Shown: positions 51,785 through 61,724, numbered from the stretch's first letter. The stretch: DNA of 64,000 bases from a bacterium HR37 (GCA_002898375.1 BEIN01000013.1:1-64000), one strand, 5' to 3'. Notes: generated by a model from the letters alone, not told the origin. A program made the numbers and translations.

Positions 51785-54597
51785 GCTCGATAAAGATTCC
51801 TGTGGCAACTTACCGTCTTCAGTTTTCTCCGCATTTTGGCTTTAAAGAGGCTATTGAGGTAATAAGATATCTGCATGAGCTTGGAATTTCCTCTATTTAT
51901 GCCTCTCCTATCTTTAAAGCAAGAAAGGGAAGTTTACATGGTTATGATGTTGTTGATCAAAATAAGCTTAACACGGAACTTGGGTCCCAAGAGGATTTTG
52001 AGAGGTTAATTGGTGAGATTAAAAGCAGAAAGATGAACTGGATTCAGGATATAGTTCCAAATCATATGGCATACGACAGTCAGAACAGGATGCTTATGGA
52101 TGTCCTTGAGAACGGATCGAGTTCTGAGTACTTCCATTTTTTTGATATTGAATGGAATCATCCATACGAGAGCCTCAGGGGAAAATTGCTTGCCCCGTTC
52201 TTGGGAAAACTTTACGGAGATGCACTGGAAAGCGGTGAGATTGTGCTTAAGTATGAGGAGGATGGTTTTACGATTAACTACTATGATATCAGGCTTCCAC
52301 TCAAAATAGAGTCCTATGTGAATATTCTTACTTACAGATTAAACATACTTAAAAACAGGCTGGGAGATGAAAACCCTGACTTTATAAATCTACTGGGAAT
52401 CCTCTATTCGCTTAAAAACCTGCCTGTTCTGGGTGCAAACAGCGGGGAGAGGTATGATCAGATAAGGTTTATTAAAAAGATCCTCTGGGAGCTATATACC
52501 AGGAACACAGAGATTAAGAGGTTCTTGGATGAAAACGTTAGGATCTTTAACGGAGAAAAAGGAAAACCTGCAAGCTTTAATATGCTTCACGATTTGCTAT
52601 CGGAACAGAACTTTAGATTGTGTTTTTGGAAAGTTGCAACTGAAGAGATAAATTACAGAAGGTTCTTTAACATAAACGAGCTTATATCTCTGCGGATGGA
52701 AGATGAAAGCGTTTTTAACTATACCCATTCCTTGGTTCTTAGGTTAGTTAAACAGGGGGTATTCTCCGGCCTCAGGATAGACCACATTGATGGGTTATAC
52801 GATCCCACAGGGTACCTAAATAGGTTGAGGAAAAAAGCAGAGAGTGCTTACATAGTGGTAGAAAAGATACTTGACCTTAAAGAAGAGCTACCCTGTTTCT
52901 GGCCTGTTCAGGGAACTACAGGTTACGATTTCCTAAACTATGTTAATGGGCTTTTCTGCATGACAGTAAATGAGCGGGTATTTAGCAAGATATACTCTGG
53001 TTTTACGGGGTTGAAAACCCCTTACTGGGATCTTGTAGCTGATAAGAAAAGGCTCATAATAGGAAAACACATGGCTGGAGATATAGACAACCTTGCGCAC
53101 CTTATGAAAAGGATCTCAAGCAGGCATAGATACGGAAGTGACATAACCCTCTATGGTCTCAGAAGGGCTCTTGTGGAGGTTATGGCACTTTTCCCCGTAT
53201 ATAGAACATACATTGATCATGATCTCTTTAATGAGAGGGATAGGTTTTACATAAAAGAGGCAGTGGAGAGAGCAAAGAGAACCAATCCGGGATTGGTTAA
53301 CGAACTTGAGTTCATAGAGCAGTTCCTTTTGCTAAGGTTTGGTGAGTATGTAAGCGAAGAGGAAAGGAAAGAGTGTATAGACTTTATTATGAGATTTCAG
53401 CAGTTTACGGGACCACTTATGGCAAAGGGGTTTGAAGATACTACCCTTTATGTATACAATAGGCTTATCTCGTTAAATGAGGTAGGGGGAAGTCCGGATA
53501 AGTTTGGAATATCACTTGAGGAGTTTCACGAGTTTAACCGAAGAAGGCTAAAAGACTGGCCTCACTCTCTAAATACCACTTCAACCCACGATACAAAGAG
53601 GGGAGAGGACATCAGGGCAAGGATAAACGTTATTTCTGAGATACCGGGGGAGTGGAGGGAGAGAATAAAAAGATGGAACAAGCTTAATTCACGTAAGAAG
53701 CGGTCCATAGGGGGAAAGAGTGTTCCGGATTTAAATGATGAGTATTTCCTCTATCAGACCCTTATAGGTGCTTTTCCATTTAAGGATGAGGAGTACAGTG
53801 AGTTTGTAGAGAGGATAAAGAACTACATGATAAAGGCTATAAGGGAGGCGAAGGTTCACACGGCATGGCTAAAACCTGACAATGAATACGAAGAGGCTTT
53901 TTTGTCTTTTATACAAGAGATATTGGATCCGGGAGAAAACAACCGGTTCTTAAAGGACTTTATACCTTTTCAAAAAAGAATTGCTCATTACGGGATCTTT
54001 AATTCCCTTTCCCAGACGTTAATTAAGCTTACTTCCCCCGGGGTGCCTGATTTTTATCAGGGAACTGAGCTTTGGGATTTAAATCTTGTGGATCCTGACA
54101 ATCGCCGTCCTGTTGATTTTAAAATAAGGCAGAGATTTCTTGCAGAGATAAAAGTTAGGGAAAAGGAGAACTTGGGTGGCTTGATAGAGGAGCTAATTGA
54201 GACAAGAGAGGATGGGCGGATAAAGCTCTTTTTAATATACAGGGTTCTTAGGCTTCGAAATGCAAGGAGGTATCTTTTTGAGAGTGGAGATTACTTGCCA
54301 CTAGATATTACTGGTAGATACAGGGATAACATAATAACATTTGCAAGAAGGAAAAGGGAAGACTGGGCAATTGTGGTTGCTCCTAGATTTCTCACATCGG
54401 TTGTGAAAGAGAACGAGTATCCACTTGGCAGGGACGTATGGCTGGATACCTCTATATGTGTTCCTAAAGAGGCACCTTTGCTCTGGAAGGATGTGTTTTC
54501 TGACAGGATGGTGGAATTTAGAGGTAGAGTTTTTGTGGGAGATATCTTAAGGTTTTTCCCAGTGGGGTTAATCGTTGGGAAGAAAAACAACAAATAG
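51781..54597 (+). CDS. treY: Malto-oligosyltrehalose synthase
   Basis: TreY turns the reducing end of a maltodextrin into a trehalosyl unit; TreZ then releases trehalose. The 938-residue protein is of family size. It shows IPVATYRLQFSPHFGFKEAI at the start, LHGYDVVDQNKLNTELGS, IVPNHMAYDSQN, the nucleophile Asp in GLRIDHIDGLYDPTGYL, VVEKILDLKEELPCFW and GTTGYDFLNYVNGLF, and TSTHDTKRGEDIRARI. Its ATG overlaps the GH57 stop (ATGA), so the two are coupled. Confidence 0.95.
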   Translation: MSSIKIPVATYRLQFSPHFGFKEAIEVIRYLHELGISSIYASPIFKARKGSLHGYDVVDQNKLNTELGSQEDFERLIGEIKSRKMNWIQDIVPNHMAYDSQNRMLMDVLENGSSSEYFHFFDIEWNHPYESLRGKLLAPFLGKLYGDALESGEIVLKYEEDGFTINYYDIRLPLKIESYVNILTYRLNILKNRLGDENPDFINLLGILYSLKNLPVLGANSGERYDQIRFIKKILWELYTRNTEIKRFLDENVRIFNGEKGKPASFNMLHDLLSEQNFRLCFWKVATEEINYRRFFNINELISLRMEDESVFNYTHSLVLRLVKQGVFSGLRIDHIDGLYDPTGYLNRLRKKAESAYIVVEKILDLKEELPCFWPVQGTTGYDFLNYVNGLFCMTVNERVFSKIYSGFTGLKTPYWDLVADKKRLIIGKHMAGDIDNLAHLMKRISSRHRYGSDITLYGLRRALVEVMALFPVYRTYIDHDLFNERDRFYIKEAVERAKRTNPGLVNELEFIEQFLLLRFGEYVSEEERKECIDFIMRFQQFTGPLMAKGFEDTTLYVYNRLISLNEVGGSPDKFGISLEEFHEFNRRRLKDWPHSLNTTSTHDTKRGEDIRARINVISEIPGEWRERIKRWNKLNSRKKRSIGGKSVPDLNDEYFLYQTLIGAFPFKDEEYSEFVERIKNYMIKAIREAKVHTAWLKPDNEYEEAFLSFIQEILDPGENNRFLKDFIPFQKRIAHYGIFNSLSQTLIKLTSPGVPDFYQGTELWDLNLVDPDNRRPVDFKIRQRFLAEIKVREKENLGGLIEELIETREDGRIKLFLIYRVLRLRNARRYLFESGDYLPLDITGRYRDNIITFARRKREDWAIVVAPRFLTSVVKENEYPLGRDVWLDTSICVPKEAPLLWKDVFSDRMVEFRGRVFVGDILRFFPVGLIVGKKNNK

Positions 54598-54612
54598 AGA
54601 AGGACTTTTATT

Positions 54613-56103
54613 ATGAACAAAAGAGGAAGTGGGGTGTTGCTGCACATAACGTCTCTTCCCTCCCAATACGGTATAGGTGATTTGGGCCCAAAGGCTTTTG
54701 AGTTTCTGGATTTCCTCCACCGTACCAAGCAGAGTTTCTGGCAAATACTACCTTTAAATCCAACAACTCCTGTTTTTGGAAATTCTCCTTACAGTAGTCC
54801 TTCAGCCTTTGCAGGTAACCCTCTCCTTATAAGTCCAGAGTTGTTGATAGAGGAAGGGATGCTTTCCAGATCCGGTATCTCTCGAAGAGAGTTTCCTTCT
54901 GATCGTGTAGATTATGGGGCTGTGGCTAATTACAAGCGTTTGCTATTTAGTGTAGCTTACGAAAACTTTAAAAATCGTGGTGATAATAGTGAGTTCCAGA
55001 GGTTTTGCTCTGAAAACTCTTACTGGCTTGAAGATTATGCACTTTTCGTTGTGTTAAAGGAACGCTTTAAAGATGTATGGAGTAACTGGCCGGATGAAAT
55101 CAAAAATAGAAATCCCAAGAAGCTGGAAGAGATAAGAAAGGAATCAAAAGAAAGGGTTGAGTTTGAAAAGTTTCTTCAGTACCTGTTCTTCAAGCAGTGG
55201 TTTTCATTTAAGGACAGATGCAACAGTAAGGGGGTTCGTATAATAGGAGATGTCCCGATATATGTTAGCTTTGATAGTGTGGATGTATGGGCAAATCCGA
55301 ATATTTTTAAATTAGACGAAGATAAACGCCCTACCTTCGTTGCTGGTGTTCCTCCTGACTACTTCAGTGAAACCGGTCAACTCTGGGGAAACCCGGTATA
55401 CAGATGGGACGTCCTTAGGGAAAGTGGATTTTCATGGTGGATAAAGCGAATGGAACATAACTTTAAGATGTTTGATATAGTGAGACTTGACCATTTCAGA
55501 GGATTCGTTGCTTACTGGGAAGTTCCGGCAGGCGAGAAAACAGCTATTAACGGAAAGTGGGTTGAGGTTCCGGCTGAGGATTTCTTTAATACCCTACGTG
55601 GACACTTTCCTAATCTCCCGATTATTGCCGAGGATCTAGGATATATAACTTCCGATGTTAGGGAGGTTATGGATCGTTTTGGGTTTCCCGGAATGAAGCT
55701 TCTTATATTTGCATTTGGAGATGATTTTCCAAGGAGCATTTATCTTCCTCACAACTATGAGAGGAACTGTGTGGTTTATACAGGCACCCACGACAACAAT
55801 ACAGTAAGGGGATGGTGGAAAAACGAAAGCGATGTGGAGCAGAGAAGGAGGTTTTGCAGGTACATAGGGAAAAGGGTAAAAGAGAGTGAAGTGCATTGGG
55901 AATTCATAAGGCTTGCCATGATGTCAGTTGCCGATTTTTCCATAATTCCCATGCAGGATATACTTGGGTTAGGAGAGGAGGCCAGGATGAACCTTCCTGC
56001 AACCTCTAAGGGCAACTGGGAGTGGCGTCTTAGAGAAGGGCAGATAACCCTTCCTGTGGAAGAGAGATTGAGAGAGCTTACAGAAACTTACCAAAGAGAC
56101 TAA
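54613..56103 (+). CDS. malQ: 4-alpha-glucanotransferase (amylomaltase)
   Basis: MalQ transfers maltodextrin segments between chains. The 496-residue protein belongs to GH77: it has SGVLLHITSLPSQYGIGDLG, SPYSSPSAFAGNPLLISPEL, the nucleophile Asp in IVRLDHFRGFVAYWEVPAG, the acid/base Glu in IIAEDLGYITSDV and YTGTHDNNTVRGWW. An AGAAGGA ribosome binding site precedes the ATG. As the last gene of the cluster it would supply or recycle the chains used by TreY and GlgE. Confidence 0.96.
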   Translation: MNKRGSGVLLHITSLPSQYGIGDLGPKAFEFLDFLHRTKQSFWQILPLNPTTPVFGNSPYSSPSAFAGNPLLISPELLIEEGMLSRSGISRREFPSDRVDYGAVANYKRLLFSVAYENFKNRGDNSEFQRFCSENSYWLEDYALFVVLKERFKDVWSNWPDEIKNRNPKKLEEIRKESKERVEFEKFLQYLFFKQWFSFKDRCNSKGVRIIGDVPIYVSFDSVDVWANPNIFKLDEDKRPTFVAGVPPDYFSETGQLWGNPVYRWDVLRESGFSWWIKRMEHNFKMFDIVRLDHFRGFVAYWEVPAGEKTAINGKWVEVPAEDFFNTLRGHFPNLPIIAEDLGYITSDVREVMDRFGFPGMKLLIFAFGDDFPRSIYLPHNYERNCVVYTGTHDNNTVRGWWKNESDVEQRRRFCRYIGKRVKESEVHWEFIRLAMMSVADFSIIPMQDILGLGEEARMNLPATSKGNWEWRLREGQITLPVEERLRELTETYQRD

Positions 56104-56116
56104 CCAGAGGGTTTTT

Positions 56117-57136
56117 ATGGCTCTTAGATTAATAGAGATGTTTGTGCCTTCTAGTGAAAACCCTGATTCTATAAGAGAGTTATTAAAAGATTATCCTATC
56201 CTTGGTATATGGCATCAAAGCCTTTCTGAGGATTCGGTACTCGTTAAGATGCTGCTTGAAGCTGAGCAAACAGAGGATGTGTTAGACTTCCTTGAGCAGA
56301 GGTTTTCTGGTCTTAAGGGATTTAGAATAGTTCTTCTTCCTGTAGAGGCCTCCCTTCCTCGTCCTGAAGAACAGAAGAAAGAGGAAAGCAGTTTGCTTGA
56401 AAAGCCTATTTCTGAGAAAGAACAGGAAACAAAGGGAACGAGAATAAGCCGTGAAGAGCTTTATACTGATATAGTAGAGACCACAAAGCTCTCAAGCATA
56501 TACGTTGTGCTTGTCATCCTTTCTTCTACTGTAGCGGCTGTTGGTATACTTAGAAACAATGTTGCTGTTATAATAGGTGCTATGGTTATAGCACCTCTTT
56601 TGGGCCCCAATATAGCTCTATCTTTTGCTACAACGCTTGGTGATATGGATCTTGTACGAAAGGCCCTTAAGACCAATCTTGCCGGTCTTTTTATCGCTCT
56701 TGTTTTCTCTGTTTCTATAGGATTTATCTTTAAAATAGACCCATCAATCCCAGAACTTGCATCAAGAACACAGGTTGGTCTTGGGGATGTGGTTCTTGCG
56801 CTTGCCTCTGGAAGCGCAGGAGTGCTTTCTTTTACAACTGGGGTAGCCGGTGCGATAATAGGGGTTATGGTAGCGGTTGCTCTTCTTCCCCCTCTGGTTT
56901 CTTTTGGAATGTTACTTGGTTCGAAGCAATGGGAACCGGCATTTGGGGCTATGACATTACTTCTGGTAAACGTAATATGTGTAAATCTTGCAGGTGTTTT
57001 GACGTTTTTGATTCAGGGAATTAGGCCAAAGACTTGGTGGGAAGAGGACAGGGCAAAAAAGGCAACACGTAATGCAATTGCTTTGTGGACTTTTTTGCTA
57101 CTTATACTTCTGGCCGTAATCTATTTTTCAATATAA
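56117..57136 (+). CDS. DUF389/TIGR00341 family membrane protein
   Basis: The 339-residue protein has a soluble N-terminal part of ~110 residues with an ACT/ferredoxin-like pattern (LRLIEMFVPSSENPDSI, DVLDFLEQRFSGLKGFRIVL) and a charged linker (PEEQKKEESSLLEKP). The TIGR00341-type membrane domain follows, with about six helices (SIYVVLVILSSTVAAVGIL, AVIIGAMVIAPLLGPNIAL, GVAGAIIGVMVAVALLPPLV). Function is unknown for the family. It starts 13 bp after malQ and may be read through from the glucan operon, though it need not belong to that pathway. Confidence 0.88.
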   Translation: MALRLIEMFVPSSENPDSIRELLKDYPILGIWHQSLSEDSVLVKMLLEAEQTEDVLDFLEQRFSGLKGFRIVLLPVEASLPRPEEQKKEESSLLEKPISEKEQETKGTRISREELYTDIVETTKLSSIYVVLVILSSTVAAVGILRNNVAVIIGAMVIAPLLGPNIALSFATTLGDMDLVRKALKTNLAGLFIALVFSVSIGFIFKIDPSIPELASRTQVGLGDVVLALASGSAGVLSFTTGVAGAIIGVMVAVALLPPLVSFGMLLGSKQWEPAFGAMTLLLVNVICVNLAGVLTFLIQGIRPKTWWEEDRAKKATRNAIALWTFLLLILLAVIYFSI

Positions 57137-57268
57137 CACAAGGAAACTAGACATGGTTCTCTTTTGGTTGTAGAATATAGGAACAATCCCAAAGGTGGTC
57201 TGGGGCTGCTCAATTTAGCAGACACATTACCTGTGGGAATCTAATTTATATTTTAAGGAGTGTGTGTA

Positions 57269-57532
57269 ATGCACGGAAGTAAACTTTATGTTGGAAATCT
57301 TAGTTACTCTGTAACCAAGGATCAGTTAAGAGAGCTTTTCTCAAACTATGGAACCGTTGCAGAGGTTAAGATAATTGAGGGAAAGGGATTTGGTTTCGTT
57401 GAGATGTCAAGCCAGGCTGAGGCTGAAAAGGCAAAGGAAGTGCTAAATGGGGCTGATTTTAAGGGACGAACCCTAAGGGTTGATGAGGCCAGAACTGCAA
57501 GAAGCAAGGATAGAAGAGGTTATAGAAGGTAG
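57269..57532 (+). CDS. RRM-type RNA-binding protein
   Basis: The 87-residue protein is a single RRM: RNP2-like KLYVGNLSYSV and RNP1-like KGFGFVEM are both present, followed by NGADFKGRTLRVDEARTARS and a short basic tail (RSKDRRGYRR). A GTG at 57260 is in frame, but the ATG at 57269 sits 8 bp after an AAGGAG site and is preferred. Such proteins in bacteria act as RNA chaperones, often in cold response. It lies 160 bp upstream of a DEAD-box helicase gene, so an RNA-remodelling pair is plausible. Confidence 0.9.
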   Translation: MHGSKLYVGNLSYSVTKDQLRELFSNYGTVAEVKIIEGKGFGFVEMSSQAEAEKAKEVLNGADFKGRTLRVDEARTARSKDRRGYRR

Positions 57533-57616
57533 CTTGGGAAGATATTATAGGTAGAACATATCTATATCTTCTACCTACATTTTTGTTCTAAACTATGAAA
57601 AACAGCTTGAGTTAAA

Positions 57617-57648
57617 AGCAGGTAGGTAAGTCTTTTACTTTACCTGCT
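57617..57648 (+). promoter_or_regulatory. Stem-loop in the leader of the DEAD-box helicase gene
   Basis: AGCAGGTA (57617-57624) pairs with TACCTGCT (57641-57648), with an inner AAGT/ACTT stem and CTTTT loop. It lies 44 bp before the helicase ATG. There is no T-run after it, so it is not a standard terminator. It may be an RNA structure that regulates or attenuates the helicase message. Confidence 0.5.
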
Positions 57649-57692
57649 AAGAAAGATGTTTATACAATTAAGGAGATACTACAATCATTTCA

Positions 57693-58991
57693 ATGAACAG
57701 ATTAGAGGGATTTAAAAAATTGGGGGTCTCAGAGAACATACTTGGTGCCTTGAAAAAGAAGGGTTTTTTTAAACCTACAGAGATTCAGGAAAAAACTATA
57801 CCCATTCTCTTAAGTGGGAAGACAGACGTTGTGGCTCAGGCTCAAACTGGGACAGGCAAGACAGCGGCTTTTGGAATCCCACTTGTTGAAAACCTGAAAG
57901 AGGGAATAGGCCATGTTCAGGCCCTTGTTCTTGTTCCAACAAGGGAACTTGCAATTCAGGTTTCCCAGGAGATAAACTCTCTTAAAGGAAGAAAGAAATT
58001 GCTTATAGTTCCGATATACGGTGGATCCTCCCTGGAGCAACAGTTTAGGTGGTTAAAAACCGGGGTTGATATAGTGGTGGGAACCCCTGGAAGGATTTTG
58101 GACCTTATAAGGAGAGGGTGGCTGAGCCTTGGGCATGTATCTTATTTGGTCCTTGATGAGGCAGATGAGATGTTAAATATGGGGTTTATAGAGGATGTGG
58201 AAGAGATTCTCCAAAGTACAAATAAAGAGAAAAGAACCCTTCTTTTTTCCGCAACAATGCCTCAAAGGATTTTAGGAATTGCAAAGAAATATATGAAAGA
58301 GTATGAGTTTATAAGAATAAACAAGCAGGGTCTTACTGTAAGCTTGACAAATCAGGTTTACTTTGTGCTATCTTCTTCAGAGAAATTTGGGGCCTTGTGC
58401 AATCTTATAGATTCAGAAAAGGACTTTTTTGGGCTTGTATTTTGTAGAACAAAAGCTGATGCGGCAGGAGTTGCAGATAAGCTGGTTAGACGTGGATACT
58501 CTGCTGAAGCAATCCATGGGGATGTATCCCAATACCAGAGGGAGCGTATACTTGATAGGTTCAGGAAGAAAAGAACCTCTATACTTGTGGCTACCGATGT
58601 TGCTGCAAGGGGCATAGATATAATTGATCTTGCTTGTGTGGTTAACTACAATCTGCCTCAAAACCCGGAGGTTTACCTTCACAGGATAGGAAGAACGGGA
58701 AGAGCTGGTAAAAGTGGAACCGCTATAACCTTTGTTACGCCTCAGGAGATTAAGAAACTCTATCTCATAAGAGACTTTCTGGGGGCAAGTATAACAAGGG
58801 GAAAGCTACCAAAGGCAAGCGGTTCTCTTGGTCTAGAGAAAAACAGGATTAAAACCTATATTGAAAATTCGGTTAGATTATATAAACACAACGGGTATAC
58901 CGCATTGGCAAAGGAGCTTCTAGATGGAGAAAGTAGGGCTGAAGATGTGGTTGCGGCCCTTTTAAGGTACCTTCTTGAGGAAAGACAATAG
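57693..58991 (+). CDS. DEAD-box ATP-dependent RNA helicase
   Basis: The 432-residue helicase has all core motifs: FKPTEIQEKTIPILLSG (Q motif), AQTGTGKTAAFGIP (motif I), PTRELAIQ, GTPGRILDL, LVLDEADEMLNMGF (II), FSATMP (III), ATDVAARGIDI (V) and HRIGRTGRAGKSGTAI (VI). The short C-terminal extension (~60 residues) contains GYTALAKELLDGESRAEDVV and lacks a long basic tail or RNA-binding domain like that of DbpA or CsdA. It should remodel RNA in ribosome assembly or decay. The RRM protein gene upstream is in the same orientation. Confidence 0.95.
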   Translation: MNRLEGFKKLGVSENILGALKKKGFFKPTEIQEKTIPILLSGKTDVVAQAQTGTGKTAAFGIPLVENLKEGIGHVQALVLVPTRELAIQVSQEINSLKGRKKLLIVPIYGGSSLEQQFRWLKTGVDIVVGTPGRILDLIRRGWLSLGHVSYLVLDEADEMLNMGFIEDVEEILQSTNKEKRTLLFSATMPQRILGIAKKYMKEYEFIRINKQGLTVSLTNQVYFVLSSSEKFGALCNLIDSEKDFFGLVFCRTKADAAGVADKLVRRGYSAEAIHGDVSQYQRERILDRFRKKRTSILVATDVAARGIDIIDLACVVNYNLPQNPEVYLHRIGRTGRAGKSGTAITFVTPQEIKKLYLIRDFLGASITRGKLPKASGSLGLEKNRIKTYIENSVRLYKHNGYTALAKELLDGESRAEDVVAALLRYLLEERQ

Positions 58992-59011
58992 GCTAGGAGG
59001 TGGGGCTTATA

Positions 59012-59491
59012 GTGTCATCTCTAAAGGACACTAAAGCATTTGGAGAGAATAAAACCGGAGAAGAAGAGCCTTATAAGGGTATTCTTGAGGAGTCTAGCCC
59101 TATAATACTGTTTGATGGGGTCTGTAATTTTTGCTCGTCTATAGTGTTGTTTACAATTAAAAGGGATAAGAACTCTGTCTTTAAATTTGCTCCCCTCCAG
59201 TCAAATGCAGGACGGTATCTGCTTAAACGGTTTAACCTGCCAACTGAGAATCACAATTCGTTTGTTCTGGTTGAGCAGAACAGGTTTTTTATCAAATCCA
59301 CCGCAGTGCTTCGTGTGGCTAAAAGGTTAGGGGGGATATGGCCCCTTCTTTACGTATTCATGCTGGTTCCAAAGCCAATAAGGGATTTTATATACGATAT
59401 TGTGGCAAAAAACAGGTACAGATGGTTCGGCAGGAAAGAGGAGTGCCTTGTGCCAACACCTGATATAAAAAACAGATTCCTGGATTTTTGA
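59012..59491 (+). CDS. DCC family thiol-disulfide protein (DUF393)
   Basis: The frame is open from GTG 59000, but that codon overlaps the AGGAGG ribosome binding site (58995-59000). The GTG at 59012 is therefore the more likely start, 11 bp further on. The ~159-residue protein has the DCC signature ILFDGVCNFCSSIVLFTIKR, in which the CxxC pair resembles thioredoxin-like active sites, then FAPLQSNAGRYLLKRF and TAVLRVAKRLGGIW. The C-terminus has IRDFIYDIVAKNRYRWFGRK. DCC proteins are thought to be oxidoreductases, but substrates are not known. It starts 20 bp after the helicase stop. Confidence 0.88.
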   Translation: MSSLKDTKAFGENKTGEEEPYKGILEESSPIILFDGVCNFCSSIVLFTIKRDKNSVFKFAPLQSNAGRYLLKRFNLPTENHNSFVLVEQNRFFIKSTAVLRVAKRLGGIWPLLYVFMLVPKPIRDFIYDIVAKNRYRWFGRKEECLVPTPDIKNRFLDF

Positions 59492-59555
59492 CTTTTGGCA
59501 TTTTAAAAAATAATATTAAAAACCTGAGCCAAAAGATAGCAGGAGGATAGGAGAT

Positions 59556-60092
59556 ATGGCCGATTTCAAGGATCGTATTGTAAGGGCTGCCAAATTAGAT
59601 GCCAGTTTGTACGAGGAAGTTGAGGCGGATAAGGGTGCTATGGGTCAGGCTGTGGCAGTGGTTATTTTATCAAGTGTGGCTGCAGGTATAGGAAGCATAG
59701 CTCAGGGAGGTATAAAGGGTATCGTAATAGGGACTATTGGAGCACTGATAGGTTGGGTGGTATGGGCTTACCTAGTATTCATTATAGGGACAAAGCTGCT
59801 TCCGGTGCCTGAGACAAAAGCTGATGTGGGACAGCTACTACGAACCATAGGCTTTTCAAGTTCCCCCGGGTTAATAAGGGTACTTGGATTCATTCCGGGA
59901 ATAGGAAAGATTATATTCTTCCTATCATCAATATGGATGCTTGTTGCAATGGTAATAGCTGTCAGACAGGCTCTGGACTACAGTAGCACATTGCGAGCTT
60001 TGGGGGTTTGCGTTATAGGATGGGTTATTCAGATCCTGGTTTTGACTCTTTTCCTCTATATGGTAGGTGGTGAGCTTCCGAAGGCTTCGTAG
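59556..60092 (+). CDS. Yip1-domain membrane protein
   Basis: The 178-residue protein begins with a short soluble stretch (ADFKDRIVRAAKLDASLYEE) and has four to five hydrophobic segments, for example AVAVVILSSVAAGIGSIAQG, GIVIGTIGALIGWVVWAYLV, LIRVLGFIPGIGKIIFFLSS and LGVCVIGWVIQILVLTLFLY. The layout and motifs FIPGIGK fit the bacterial Yip1/DUF1282 group, whose role is unknown. An AGGAGG-like ribosome binding site precedes the ATG at 59556. It is convergent with cimA. Confidence 0.75.
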   Translation: MADFKDRIVRAAKLDASLYEEVEADKGAMGQAVAVVILSSVAAGIGSIAQGGIKGIVIGTIGALIGWVVWAYLVFIIGTKLLPVPETKADVGQLLRTIGFSSSPGLIRVLGFIPGIGKIIFFLSSIWMLVAMVIAVRQALDYSSTLRALGVCVIGWVIQILVLTLFLYMVGGELPKAS

Positions 60093-60122
60093 TAACTCTT
60101 ATGGCGCAGTAAGGATAGGATC

Positions 60123-61724
60123 CTATGCCTTGGCTTTCTTCGTTTTTTTTGCCTCGTCCTTTAACAGTTTATAATCTATGCTGTCAACCAGGGCTTTCCA
60201 GCTTGCCTCAACTATGTTTTCTGAAACCCCAACTGTGCTCCAGTTACTTTCTCCATCTCCAGATTCGATAAGTACCCTTACCACGGCATCCGTTCCCCTT
60301 CCCGTTGAGACAACTCTTACCCTGTAGTCTTTTAGTTTAACCTCCTTAAGAGATGGGTAGAATTTCTCAAGAGCTTTACGAAGGGCATTATCAAGGGCGT
60401 TTACGGGTCCATTTCCTATTGCAGCTGTGTGTTCCATTACACCGTCTACCTGAACGATAACCGTTGCCTCAGATAGAGGTTCTTCATCGTCTCTGTGTTT
60501 CTCAACTATTATTCTTGCTCCTTTGAGCTCAAAGTGCTTTTTGTATTCTCCAAGGATCTTCCTAACTAGTAACTCAAATGATGCATCAGCTCCTTCAAAC
60601 TCGTATCCCTGGTTTTCCAGTTTCTTCAGTTCTCCAAGAATCTTCTGTACCTTCTTATCATTTGGCTCAAGCTCTATTCCTAGTTCTTTTGCCTTGTATA
60701 CTATGTTGCTTTTCCCGGACAGGTCAGATACCAGAATGCGCCTTTTGTTCCCTACCACTTCCGGGTTTATATGCTCATAGGTTTCGGCTCTTCTCATAAC
60801 GGCACTTACATGTAGTCCACCTTTGTGTGCAAATGCGCTTTCCCCAACAAATGGAAGTTTCTTTATGGGTGGAAGGTTTGTAAGTTCGTGGATAAAGTGG
60901 GACACATCGTATAGCCTTCTAAGCTCTTCATCTGTAATGCACTCTATTCCCAGCTTCAGTTTGAGATTAGGGATTATTGAGCAGAGGTTTGCGTTTCCAC
61001 ACCTTTCCCCGTATCCGTTCATTGTTCCCTGAACCTGAATAACACCCAGCCTTACCGCATAAAGGGTGTTTGCAACCCCAAGTTCCCCATCGTTGTGGGT
61101 GTGAATACCAAGTGGTGGATTTTTCAGCTTGAGATTTACCTCTCTTATTATGGATTCTATTTCCCATGGAAGTGTCCCACCGTTGGTGTCACAGAGAACA
61201 ACTACGTCTGCTCCAGCATCTAGAGCTGCTTTAATAGCTGCTACAGCATACTCCGGATTCCTTTTGTAACCATCGAAGAAGTGCTCTGCATCGAAAAACA
61301 CCTCTTCAACTCTTTGTTTTAGGTAGGAAACTGAGTCGTAGATAAGGTCCAGATTTTCCTCAAGTGAGATCTTAAGTGCCTCTTTCACGTGAAAATCCCA
61401 GCTTTTGCCAACAATTGTTACAACAGGGGTTTCGGCTTTAAGCAGTGACTGGATATTTGTATCCTCCTCACAACTTTTCCCTGCCCTTCTTGTGCTTCCA
61501 AAAGCAGCCAGCCTAGATTTGTTTAACCGTAGCTTCTTTGCTTCTTTAAAGAACCCCTCATCCCTTTCATTAGAGCCAGGCCATCCTCCTTCTATGTAGT
61601 GGATTCCAAGCTCATCCAGCTTAGAGGCTATTCGGAGTTTATCCTGAATTGAAAATGATATGTTCTCACCCTGTGTTCCATCTCTAAGAGTTACATCGTA
61701 TATCTTAACCTTTCTTTCTTTCAT
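60123..61724 (-). CDS. cimA: Citramalate synthase
   Basis: CimA condenses pyruvate with acetyl-CoA to (R)-citramalate, starting the threonine-independent route to isoleucine. The 533-residue protein begins with [20 protein letters not shown] (the catalytic metal-binding DRD-type region) and shows [27 protein letters not shown] and [17 protein letters not shown] (metal ligands), plus [21 protein letters not shown]-terminal LeuA-type allosteric domain follows (about 430-520). The size and EGGWPGSN form match the Geobacter/Leptospira-type citramalate enzymes rather than isopropylmalate synthase. Its ATG overlaps the lysC stop by 4 bp. Confidence 0.93.
   Translation of the reverse strand: MKERKVKIYDVTLRDGTQGENISFSIQDKLRIASKLDELGIHYIEGGWPGSNERDEGFFKEAKKLRLNKSRLAAFGSTRRAGKSCEEDTNIQSLLKAETPVVTIVGKSWDFHVKEALKISLEENLDLIYDSVSYLKQRVEEVFFDAEHFFDGYKRNPEYAVAAIKAALDAGADVVVLCDTNGGTLPWEIESIIREVNLKLKNPPLGIHTHNDGELGVANTLYAVRLGVIQVQGTMNGYGERCGNANLCSIIPNLKLKLGIECITDEELRRLYDVSHFIHELTNLPPIKKLPFVGESAFAHKGGLHVSAVMRRAETYEHINPEVVGNKRRILVSDLSGKSNIVYKAKELGIELEPNDKKVQKILGELKKLENQGYEFEGADASFELLVRKILGEYKKHFELKGARIIVEKHRDDEEPLSEATVIVQVDGVMEHTAAIGNGPVNALDNALRKALEKFYPSLKEVKLKDYRVRVVSTGRGTDAVVRVLIESGDGESNWSTVGVSENIVEASWKALVDSIDYKLLKDEAKKTKKAKA

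Noticed and set aside
60114-60125. 12-bp palindrome ATAGGATCCTAT between the Yip1-like gene and cimA
   Set aside because: It is short, contains a common 6-bp palindrome, and has no partner copy or T-run; probably chance.
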